Positions 25,077-32,374 of a stretch of DNA of 64,000 nucleotides are shown here, piece by piece. Positions within the stretch are counted from its first letter, which is position 1, and the number at the start of each line of letters is the position of its first letter. The DNA is taken from the NCBI RefSeq assembly GCF_017948455.1, contig NZ_JAFFSU010000007.1, forward strand, positions 124,001-188,000, written 5' to 3'. The translations under genes and the position numbers were made by a program. Under the pieces are notes generated by a model. The model was not told the origin of the DNA and did no database searches. It saw nothing but the letters and a program-made list of their open reading frames with translations. The DNA comes from Streptomyces sp. GESEQ-4 (GTDB lineage Bacteria; Actinomycetota; Actinomycetes; Streptomycetales; Streptomycetaceae).

Positions 25077-26942
25077 ATGCCGACGAATGCAGTGAGCGCC
25101 GCCAGGCCGACGTACCCGGGCGTCTACGTCGAAGAGCTTCCCAGCAGCACCCGCACGGTCTCCGCCGTGACCACTTCGGTGACCGCCTTCGTGGGTCACA
25201 CGCGGCGCGGTCCGCTGAACGAGCCGGTGCGCGTCACCGGATTCGCCGAGTTCGAGCGCCGCTTCGGCGGACTCAGCTCGCAGAGCGCCGTCGCGTACGC
25301 GGTGCACCAGTTCTTCGCGGGCGGCGGTTCCGTCGCCGTGATCGTCCGGGTCGCCAAGGCCGGCAGCGGCAAGGCCGCATGCGTCGTCCTGGAGTCCACC
25401 GAGGGCCACAGCGAGTCCCGCGTCCTCGAAGTCCACGCCAAGGAACCCGGCGTGTGGGGCAACGGCCTGCGCGTCGCCGTCGACTACGACACGCCCCACC
25501 CCGACGAGACCTTCAACCTGCGGGTGTACGACGCCAAGGGCGACGCCCGCGAGAGCTTCACCGGCCTGTCCATGGACGCCTCGCACGGCCGGTACGCACC
25601 GACCGTGATCAACGCCGGCTCGAAGCTCATCCGCGTCGAGGCGGTCGGCGAGGGCCGCCCCGACCCGTCCGGCACCGTCTCCAAGCCGTTCGGCGACGAA
25701 CTGCCGAACCTGGAGGTCGACCTCACCGTCAAGATCGGCGACGTGGAGCGCGAGTTCAAGCTCTACGACCCCGACTGCGACGGCGAAGCCCCGTGCAGCG
25801 TCGCCGAGTTGGCGCTGCTCCTCGAGCGCAAGCTGCGCGCGCTGCCCGACGCGCCCGGCAAGCACGCCTTCGCCGGCGCCGAGGTCACCGCCTTCGGCCG
25901 GCGTATCCAGGTCGTCGCGGGCTCCACCGACCCCGAGGACGTCGTCCGCTTCCTCGGCGAGTGCGCCAACGACCTGGGCCTGGAAGCCTCGGTCAACCCG
26001 CCGGTGTTCCCGCTGGAGGGCGGCGAGGACGGCGAGGCCCCCGGCCCGCGCGACCTCATCGGCTCCGAGGCCGACAAGACCGGCATCCAGGCGCTGCGCG
26101 GCGTCGCCGACGTCAACCTCCTCGCGCTGCCCGAGCTGGCGGCGTACGAGAACACCGAGGACATGGTCACCGTCGTCTCGGCGGCGCAGCGGCTGTGCCA
26201 GGAGCGGCGGATCTTCCTGCTGGTCGACGCGCCCAGCACCTGGGTCAGCGTGGACACCGCACGCGCCGGGCTCGCCGCGTTCGACGCCGTCCGCGGCAGC
26301 CACGCCGGCCTGTACTTCCCGCACATCCAGCTCACCGACCCGCTCACCGGGCGGCTGCGTGCCTTCCCGCCGTCCGGCGCGGTCGCCGGCGTCATCGCGC
26401 GCACCGACTCCGAACGCGGCGTGTGGAAGGCACCGGCCGGCACCGAGGCGCGGCTCGCGGGCGTGCGCTCGCTCACGGTCGAGCTGACCGACCGGGAGAC
26501 CGGGCTGCTCAACCCGCTCGGCGTCAACTGCCTGCGCACCTTCCCGGTCACCGGCCCGACGGTCTGGGGCGCGCGCACGCTGGAGGGCTCCGACGCGCTG
26601 GACAGCGAGTGGAAGTACGTGCCCGTGCGGCGGCTCGCGCTGCACGTGGAGGAGAGCCTCCAACGCGGCCTGCAGTGGGTCGTGTTCGAGCCCAACGACG
26701 AGTCCCTGTGGCAGCAGATCCGCCTCAGCGCCTCCTCGTACCTGCACACGCTGTTCCGCCAGGGCGCCTTCAAGGGCAAGACGCCGCGCGAGGCGTACTT
26801 CGTCAAGTGCGACCACGAGACCACCACCGACGAGGACATCGCCAACGGCGTCGTCAACGTCCTGGTGGGCATTGCTCCGGTCCGCCCGGCCGAGTTCGTG
26901 ATCGTCAGGATCCAGCAGACGTCCGGGCAGTTCGAGCTCTAA
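25077..26942 (+). CDS. CIS contractile sheath protein (Afp2/T4 gp18-like)
   Basis: A 621-residue tail-sheath protein, the outer tube whose contraction drives the inner tube. The N-terminal TYPGVYVEELPSSTRTVS, then TSVTAFVGHTRRGPLNEP, is the classic sheath start. Sheath-typical sequences also include FFAGGGSVAVIVRV and LLVDAPSTWVS. The C-terminal domain holds VWGARTL, KYVPVRRLALHVEESLQRGL, QWVVFEPNDESLWQQIR and the end QTSGQFEL. Residues ~180-330 form an inserted outer domain. GGAGGGGG precedes the ATG. It is the first gene of the CIS operon and 20 bases upstream of the tube gene; it appears to be the only sheath gene, unlike Afp with three. Confidence 0.95.
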   Translation: MPTNAVSAARPTYPGVYVEELPSSTRTVSAVTTSVTAFVGHTRRGPLNEPVRVTGFAEFERRFGGLSSQSAVAYAVHQFFAGGGSVAVIVRVAKAGSGKAACVVLESTEGHSESRVLEVHAKEPGVWGNGLRVAVDYDTPHPDETFNLRVYDAKGDARESFTGLSMDASHGRYAPTVINAGSKLIRVEAVGEGRPDPSGTVSKPFGDELPNLEVDLTVKIGDVEREFKLYDPDCDGEAPCSVAELALLLERKLRALPDAPGKHAFAGAEVTAFGRRIQVVAGSTDPEDVVRFLGECANDLGLEASVNPPVFPLEGGEDGEAPGPRDLIGSEADKTGIQALRGVADVNLLALPELAAYENTEDMVTVVSAAQRLCQERRIFLLVDAPSTWVSVDTARAGLAAFDAVRGSHAGLYFPHIQLTDPLTGRLRAFPPSGAVAGVIARTDSERGVWKAPAGTEARLAGVRSLTVELTDRETGLLNPLGVNCLRTFPVTGPTVWGARTLEGSDALDSEWKYVPVRRLALHVEESLQRGLQWVVFEPNDESLWQQIRLSASSYLHTLFRQGAFKGKTPREAYFVKCDHETTTDEDIANGVVNVLVGIAPVRPAEFVIVRIQQTSGQFEL

Positions 26943-26962
26943 GGAATCCCGAGGACATTTCG

Positions 26963-27487
26963 ATGGCAGAGTTCACGGTCAACGCCCATCGGTTCGACCC
27001 GTACAAGAACTTCAAGTTCCTGGTCCTCTGGGACGGTCGTGCGGTCGCGGGCATCAGCAAGATCAGTCCCCTGAAGCGGACGACGGAGGTCGTCAAGCAC
27101 CGGCACGGCGGCGACCCGTCGTCGCCGCGCAAGTCACCCGGCCGCTCGGAGTTCGAGGGCATCACCCTGGAGCGCGGGGTCACCCACGACCCCGAGTTCG
27201 ACCGCTGGGCCAACAAGGTCTGGCAGGTCGGGGCGGGTCTCGGTTCGGAGGTCTCCCTCGCGGACTTCCGCAAGGACATCGTCATCCAGGTGCTCAACGA
27301 AGCCGGGCAGGTCGCCGTCTCGCACAAGCTGTACCGGACCTGGCCCAGCGAGTACCAGGTGCTCGGCGAGCTGGACGCCAACGCCAACGCGGTGGCCATC
27401 CAGTCGCTGAAGCTCGAGTGCGAGGGCTGGGAGCGGGACTACGAGGTGCCCGAGCCTCAGGAGCCGTCGTTCCTCAACCCGGCCTGA
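26963..27487 (+). CDS. CIS inner tube protein (Afp1/T4 gp19-like)
   Basis: A 174-residue tube subunit that polymerises into the hollow needle expelled on firing. NAHRFDPYKNFKFLVLWDGR, then AVAGISKISPLKRTTEVV and SEFEGITLERGVTHDPEFDRWA, are conserved tube blocks. The closing ANAVAIQSLKLECEGWERD is also typical. The start at 26963 follows GAGGACATTTCG. It is the only gp19-type tube gene in the cluster, so cargo would be held in a tube of one subunit type unless the 40012 protein forms an adaptor ring. Confidence 0.94.
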   Translation: MAEFTVNAHRFDPYKNFKFLVLWDGRAVAGISKISPLKRTTEVVKHRHGGDPSSPRKSPGRSEFEGITLERGVTHDPEFDRWANKVWQVGAGLGSEVSLADFRKDIVIQVLNEAGQVAVSHKLYRTWPSEYQVLGELDANANAVAIQSLKLECEGWERDYEVPEPQEPSFLNPA

Positions 27488-27510
27488 ACTGAAGGACCTT
27501 GGGGGAGTTG

Positions 27511-28233
27511 ATGGCTGGGGCGGCTGATCTGCTGGCCACCTGGGAGGCCGGGCTCGGCGCGGCGCCGGCCGGGCGCGCGGTGCTGCTGCACCGCACCGCG
27601 CGCCCGGACCTCGACGCCGCCGCCCTGCCCCGGCTTCCGGTCGGGGAGCGCGAGTCGGACCTGTTCACGTTGCGCCGGGCACTGTTCGGCGAGCGGATGC
27701 AGGTACGGCTCGCGTGCACGGCGTGCGGCGAGGACATGGAGTTCGACCTGGACGCGGGGGAGTTCGCCGCGGGCCTCGGCGCGGGCGGCGACTCAGTCGT
27801 ACGGGTGTCCGAGGGTGGCTGGGAGATCGAGTTCCGGCTGCCCGGTGTCGCCGACCTGACGGCGGCGGCCCGGGCCGCGGACCCGCGCGGGGAGCTGATC
27901 GCGCGGTGCCTGGTCTCGGCCGAGTACGCCGGTGAGGTCCGCCCCGCCGACGCGCTGCCCGCGCCCGTGCAGCACCGGATCGCCGAGGCGGTCGAGGCCG
28001 CCGACCCGGGGGCCGACGTGACGCTCAACGTGGCCTGCCCCGAGTGCGGGCAGGCCACCCGGGCCGAGCTGGACATCGCCTCGTACCTCTGGACCGAACT
28101 GGACGCCTGGGCACGGGACGTGCTGCTCGACGTCCACCTGCTCGCCACCGCCTACGGCTGGAGCGAGCCGGAGATCCTGGCGCTCAGCCCGCTGCGGCGC
28201 CGCTACTACCTGGAGCTGTGTGCGGATGTCTGA
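27511..28233 (+). CDS. CIS accessory protein with two CxxC knuckles, T4 gp26-like baseplate chaperone candidate
   Basis: A 240-residue protein. Position just after the tube gene and overall layout recall the T4-type baseplate hub assembly chaperones found in other CIS clusters; this is a family-context inference. Cys69/Cys72 (CTACG) and Cys176/Cys179 (CPECG) form two zinc-knuckle halves about 100 residues apart that could share one metal. The C-terminus EPEILALSPLRRRYYLELC is a motif seen in such proteins. I choose ATG 27511 with GGGGGAG upstream; four residues could be added from an earlier start. It overlaps the next gene by eight bases. Confidence 0.7.
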   Translation: MAGAADLLATWEAGLGAAPAGRAVLLHRTARPDLDAAALPRLPVGERESDLFTLRRALFGERMQVRLACTACGEDMEFDLDAGEFAAGLGAGGDSVVRVSEGGWEIEFRLPGVADLTAAARAADPRGELIARCLVSAEYAGEVRPADALPAPVQHRIAEAVEAADPGADVTLNVACPECGQATRAELDIASYLWTELDAWARDVLLDVHLLATAYGWSEPEILALSPLRRRYYLELCADV

Positions 28234-28963
28234 CGCCGACGGGGCGCCGGCCCCCGACTTCCTCGACCGGCTGCTCGCCCGGCACGCCGCCCCGGCCGCG
28301 GCGCCACGGCCGGGCGTGGTGCGGGTACAGCCCCGGCTGCCCGGCCCGTTCGAGCGGATCGAGGCGGTACGGGCCGGAGCGCCGGAACCGGACGGCACCG
28401 ACCTGCTGTGGCCGGCCTCGACCCCGACGGCCGACCCGACGCCGGACGTACCGCGCCCGGCGCCCGCCACAGCCGGACCGCGCACGGTACGCGAGCGGAC
28501 GATCGTACGCACCGAACGGGCGCCCGCCGACCCGGTCGTACGCAGCCTGCCTCCCGTCGTCGCGGAGGCACCCCTGCTGCGCCCCGCCACGCCGGTCACC
28601 CCCGGCCCGCGACCCGCGCCGGACACCACCCGGCGCACGGCGGGCCCGGCCCGCTCGGACCAGAACACGTCCCGGACCGCGGCGTCCGCACCCATCCCCC
28701 CGGGCACGGACGCCGCCCCCCGCACCCCGGCACCGGGCCTGCGCCCCAGCGCCGCGGAAACGGCGGCGGCCCGCGAGGCCGTACGGCAGGCCGCGGCCCG
28801 GCGGCCGGGGCGGGCGGCCGAGCAGGTGGTGCAGGTGCAGATCGGGCGGCTGGAGGTCACGGCGGCGTCGCCCGCGGGCGGTGCCGGCCGGCGTACGGAG
28901 ACGGCGGGGCGGCAGGGGGCGACCGTGAGCCTCACGGAGTACCTGGCGCGGGGGCGCGAGTGA
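28226..28963 (+). CDS. CIS-associated low-complexity protein with conserved C-terminal motif
   Basis: A 245-residue protein, strongly Pro/Ala/Arg-rich and presumably disordered from residue ~25 to ~170. Only the ends look conserved: PDFLDRLLARHAAP at the start, then VVQVQIGRLEVTA and SLTEYLARGRE at the C-terminus. The C-terminal pattern (V-x-I-G-R-x-E-V...L-x-E-Y-L) recurs in proteins encoded in the same place in other CIS clusters as far as I know. ATG 28226 overlaps the preceding stop by eight bases. Function unknown; a linker or assembly factor is plausible. Confidence 0.65.
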   Translation: MSDADGAPAPDFLDRLLARHAAPAAAPRPGVVRVQPRLPGPFERIEAVRAGAPEPDGTDLLWPASTPTADPTPDVPRPAPATAGPRTVRERTIVRTERAPADPVVRSLPPVVAEAPLLRPATPVTPGPRPAPDTTRRTAGPARSDQNTSRTAASAPIPPGTDAAPRTPAPGLRPSAAETAAAREAVRQAAARRPGRAAEQVVQVQIGRLEVTAASPAGGAGRRTETAGRQGATVSLTEYLARGRE

Positions 28964-29042
28964 GCGGGCTCAGCTGTTGTATCCGTCCGCGCTGTTGTAG
29001 CGAAGAGACCAGCGGGAACCGAGGAGTCGAGGAACCGACGTC

Positions 29043-30026
29043 ATGAGCAACGCACTTGCCCTCGCCCATGTCACCACGGCTCTCGCCCTGTTGATCGAGG
29101 CCAATCTGCAGCCCGAGATCGACATGGCCGTCAAGGTCGAGCCGCGGAAGCCGCCGGCCGATCCGCCGACGGACCCCACCATCACCGTGTTCCTGTACCA
29201 GGTCACGCCCAACACCTCCCAGCGCAACAACGACCTGCCGACCCGCGCGTCCGACGGCACGCTGCTCAAGCGGCCCGCCGCGGCGCTGGATCTGCACTTC
29301 GTGATCAGCGCGTACGGCGAGGAGACGGAGCTGGTCGGCCAGCGGCTGATCGGTTCCGTGGTGCGCACGCTGCACGAGATACCCGTGCTGCCGAAGGACA
29401 TCATCGAACTGGCCGGGGAGCGGCCCTACTTGGCGGGGAGCGACCTGGCCGAGGCAGCACAGCGGGTGCGGTTCGCGCCGACGGTGATGGACATCGACGA
29501 GACCTCGAAGCTGTGGGGGATGCTGCACCAGACCCCGTACTCGCTGTCGGTGGTGTACCAGGCGGCACTCGTCTTCATCGAGGGCCGCGAGACGCCGACT
29601 CCGGCGAAGCCGGTGGAGCGGCACACGGCACGGGTGCTGCCGTTCGGGGCGCCGGGGGCGCCGGTGCCGCCGGGAGGGGCGGAGGCGTCGCCGGCGGGTG
29701 AGAGCGGTGCGCCCGAGCCTGTTGGGGAAGAGGCATCTGCGAAGGCCGTCGGCAAGGCGCCCGCCGAGTCCGTGGCGAAGGGGCCTGAGAAGGCGCCGGC
29801 CAAGACAGTCGCGAAGGCACCCGCGAAGGCGCCCGCGAAAGCCGCCGCCAAGGCGCCTGCTCGCGCCCGTAAGGAAGCGCAGCCGGGGAAGACGGCGCAG
29901 GCGGGCAAGTCCGCGCGTGGCGCGGCCAAGCGCACGGGGGCCGTGACGTCCGGGGACTCGTCGTCGGAATCCTCTTCGGGTTCGGGCTCCTCTCCGGCAG
30001 GCGGCCCCGAGGGCGCGGAGAGCTGA
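29043..30026 (+). CDS. CIS terminator/cap protein with DUF4255 (Afp16/Pvc16-like) and basic Ala/Lys/Pro tail
   Basis: A 327-residue protein. Residues 1-~190 form the DUF4255 domain of Afp16-type caps that end tube and sheath growth: ALALAHVTTALALLIEANL, TITVFLYQVTPNTSQRNNDL, LDLHFVISAYGEETELVGQR and LWGMLHQTPYSLSVVYQAAL. After residue ~200 comes a long tail, first Gly/Pro/Glu-rich, then repeated APAK and KAPAKA units (residues ~245-285) like the tails of actinobacterial histone-like proteins, then a Ser/Gly-rich end. The tail is not part of the usual family. Eighty bases separate it from the upstream gene. Confidence 0.88.
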   Translation: MSNALALAHVTTALALLIEANLQPEIDMAVKVEPRKPPADPPTDPTITVFLYQVTPNTSQRNNDLPTRASDGTLLKRPAAALDLHFVISAYGEETELVGQRLIGSVVRTLHEIPVLPKDIIELAGERPYLAGSDLAEAAQRVRFAPTVMDIDETSKLWGMLHQTPYSLSVVYQAALVFIEGRETPTPAKPVERHTARVLPFGAPGAPVPPGGAEASPAGESGAPEPVGEEASAKAVGKAPAESVAKGPEKAPAKTVAKAPAKAPAKAAAKAPARARKEAQPGKTAQAGKSARGAAKRTGAVTSGDSSSESSSGSGSSPAGGPEGAES

Positions 30027-30059
30027 GGCGGCGTGGGGACAACCGGGGCAGGTGAGGAC

Positions 30060-32063
30060 ATGGGGACGAACGAGACGGGCGCAGCGGACGCACCGGGTGG
30101 CAGCCCGACGCTGACCGCGGAGATCCGGCGTGTCCTGGCCCGTGTCGACGCACACGCGGCGCGCGCGGCCGGGCGGGGCACGGCCCCGCAGACAGATTCC
30201 GATGACGGCTCCCGCGACGGCGGCGGCGCCGTCGCCCCCGCACCGGACCCGGCCGCTCCCGCGACCGCGCCGCTCGACGCACTCGTCACCTGCTTCGGCC
30301 TCACTCCCTTCGAACGGGACCTCGTACTCCTTACCGCGGCCCACGAGTTGAACCCCACGACCGCTGCCCGGTGCGCCGCCGCGAGCGGTGATCCGGAGCG
30401 TGCGTACCCCACCTTCTCGCTCGCCCTGGCCGCGCTCGCCGAACCGCACTGGAGTGCCCTCACCCCGGTCGCGCCGCTGCGGCGCTGGCGCATCGTGGAA
30501 CTGGAGGACGATTCGCGCCTCACGCTGTCCCGGCTGCGGCTCGACGAACGCATCCTGCACTTCCTGCTCGGCTCGCCCTACCTGGACGCCCGGCTGCACG
30601 GCCAGCTGCGCCGCACTCCGGTGCCGGACGAGCTGCCGCCGTCGTACGACCTGGCCGCGAGCCGGGTCGCCGGCGGCTGGACGACCGCCGCCCGCCCGGA
30701 CGCGCCGATGCTCGTCGAGGTGGTCGGCGGCGATCTGCGCAGCCGGGCCGAGATCGCGGCGGCCGCGGCCGCGCGGTCCGGCCTCGGGCTGTACGCGATG
30801 AGCGCCGAGGACATTCCCACCGACGCGGCGGAGCGCGACCGGCTCGCCCGGCTGTGGCAGCGCGAGGCGATCCTGCTGCCCGCCGCGCTGCTCGTGGAGG
30901 TCGGCGAACTCGACCGCGACCAGCACGCCGCCACCGACGCGTTCCTGGCCGGGGCCGCCGTTCCCGTCGTCGTGTCGAGCGACGATCCGCGGCAGACGGA
31001 CCGGTCGCGCGGCGAGCGGGTGACCGTGCCGCGCCTGGACGACGAGGAGCAACTCAGGCTGTGGGCAGCCGCGTTCGAGAACGTGGTCGACATCGAGGAG
31101 AGGCAACTGCGGTCCCTGGTCGCGCAGTTCCAGCTGCCGCCGCACGTCGTACGTTCCGCCGCTGCCGCCGTACGCCGTGATCTGCCCGGCGAGGACGAGC
31201 TGGACGCCGCCGGGCTCGCCTGGCGGGCCGGGCTGAACGAGGCCCGGATCGGGATGGACGACCTGGGCCGCCGCATCGAGCCCGAGGCGGGCTGGGACGA
31301 CCTCGTCCTGCACGAGCGGCAGACGAGCGTGCTGCGCGAGATCGTCGCGCATGTGCGGCAGCGGGCCACCGTGCACCAGGAGTGGGGATTCGCGGCGACC
31401 CTGCGCCGTGGGCTCGGCGTCACCGCCCTGTTCGCGGGCGGCTCCGGCACGGGCAAGACGCTCGCGGCGGAGGTCATGGCCAAGGAGCTGGGTCTTGACC
31501 TGTTCATCATCGACCTCTCCCAGGTGGTCAGTAAGTACATCGGCGAAACCGAGAAGAACCTCCGCAAGGTCTTCGACGCCGCCGAACGCGGCGGCGCCCT
31601 CCTCCTGTTCGACGAGGCCGACGCCCTCTTCGGCAAGCGCAGCGAGGTCAAGGACAGCCACGACCGGTACGCGAACCTGGAGGTCAGCTACCTGCTGATG
31701 CGGATGGAGGCCTACCGGGGCCTCGCGATCCTCACCACCAACATGAAGAAGGCCCTGGACACGGCGTTCATGCGCCGTATCCGCTTCGTCGTCGACTTCC
31801 CCTTCCCGGCCGAGCACGAGCGAGCCGAGATCTGGCGCCGGGTGCTGCCGCCGCAGACCCCCACCAAGGGCATCGACCCCGAACTCCTCGCCCAACTCAC
31901 CGTGGCGGGCGGCTCGATCCGCAACATCGCCCTGTCCGGCGCGTTCCTCGCCGCCGAGGAGGGTGACCGGCTGCAGATGCGGCACATGCTCGCTGCGGCC
32001 CGTACCGAATACCTCAAGCTGGAGCGCTCTTTGACGCCGGGGGAGGTCCGCGGGTGGGTGTGA
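30060..32063 (+). CDS. CIS AAA+ ATPase (Afp15-like)
   Basis: A 667-residue ATPase with an N-terminal ~400-residue helical region and a C-terminal AAA+ module. Walker A is Gly460-Thr467 (GGSGTGKT), Walker B is LLLFDEAD with Asp518/Glu519, sensor-1 is ILTTNMKKALD, and an arginine-finger region follows in FMRRIRFVVDFPFP. In Afp/PVC the equivalent ATPase is needed for particle assembly. ATG 30060 is preceded by GGTGAGGAC; a GTG nine codons earlier is less likely. The stop overlaps the next gene by ten bases. Confidence 0.92.
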   Translation: MGTNETGAADAPGGSPTLTAEIRRVLARVDAHAARAAGRGTAPQTDSDDGSRDGGGAVAPAPDPAAPATAPLDALVTCFGLTPFERDLVLLTAAHELNPTTAARCAAASGDPERAYPTFSLALAALAEPHWSALTPVAPLRRWRIVELEDDSRLTLSRLRLDERILHFLLGSPYLDARLHGQLRRTPVPDELPPSYDLAASRVAGGWTTAARPDAPMLVEVVGGDLRSRAEIAAAAAARSGLGLYAMSAEDIPTDAAERDRLARLWQREAILLPAALLVEVGELDRDQHAATDAFLAGAAVPVVVSSDDPRQTDRSRGERVTVPRLDDEEQLRLWAAAFENVVDIEERQLRSLVAQFQLPPHVVRSAAAAVRRDLPGEDELDAAGLAWRAGLNEARIGMDDLGRRIEPEAGWDDLVLHERQTSVLREIVAHVRQRATVHQEWGFAATLRRGLGVTALFAGGSGTGKTLAAEVMAKELGLDLFIIDLSQVVSKYIGETEKNLRKVFDAAERGGALLLFDEADALFGKRSEVKDSHDRYANLEVSYLLMRMEAYRGLAILTTNMKKALDTAFMRRIRFVVDFPFPAEHERAEIWRRVLPPQTPTKGIDPELLAQLTVAGGSIRNIALSGAFLAAEEGDRLQMRHMLAAARTEYLKLERSLTPGEVRGWV

Positions 32064-32374
32064 ACAGGCCACATCGACAGGGCGCGGCCGGTCGTCCGGA
32101 GCCGCGCGAGATCCGCGTCGACATCGGCGAGCTGGTTCTGGACGGCTTCGGTTCGTCCGTGGATCCGCGGCGCGTATCGGCGTCGTTCGAGCGGGAGTTG
32201 ACCCGTCTCGTACGGGAACACGGGGTGCCGCTGGCCGCGGACGGTGCCGTGTCGGTGGACGGGGTGTCGGGACTGCCCCCGATGCCCGCCGGGTTGTCCG
32301 CGCGCCGTCTCGGCCAGGAGCTGGCCCGCGCGGTGCACGCGGGGCTCTCGGGCCGTGGGGAGGTGGCGCGATGA
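32054..32374 (+). CDS. Small conserved CIS-operon protein
   Basis: A 106-residue soluble protein of unknown function. The conserved-looking core is EIRVDIGELVLDGFGSSVDP, then RRVSASFERELTRLVREHG, and the end has LSARRLGQELARAVHAGLSG. It overlaps the ATPase gene by ten bases and the DUF4157 gene by four (ATGA), so it is translated with both. A role as adaptor or chaperone for the DUF4157 protein is possible from position only. Confidence 0.7.
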   Translation: MGVNRPHRQGAAGRPEPREIRVDIGELVLDGFGSSVDPRRVSASFERELTRLVREHGVPLAADGAVSVDGVSGLPPMPAGLSARRLGQELARAVHAGLSGRGEVAR

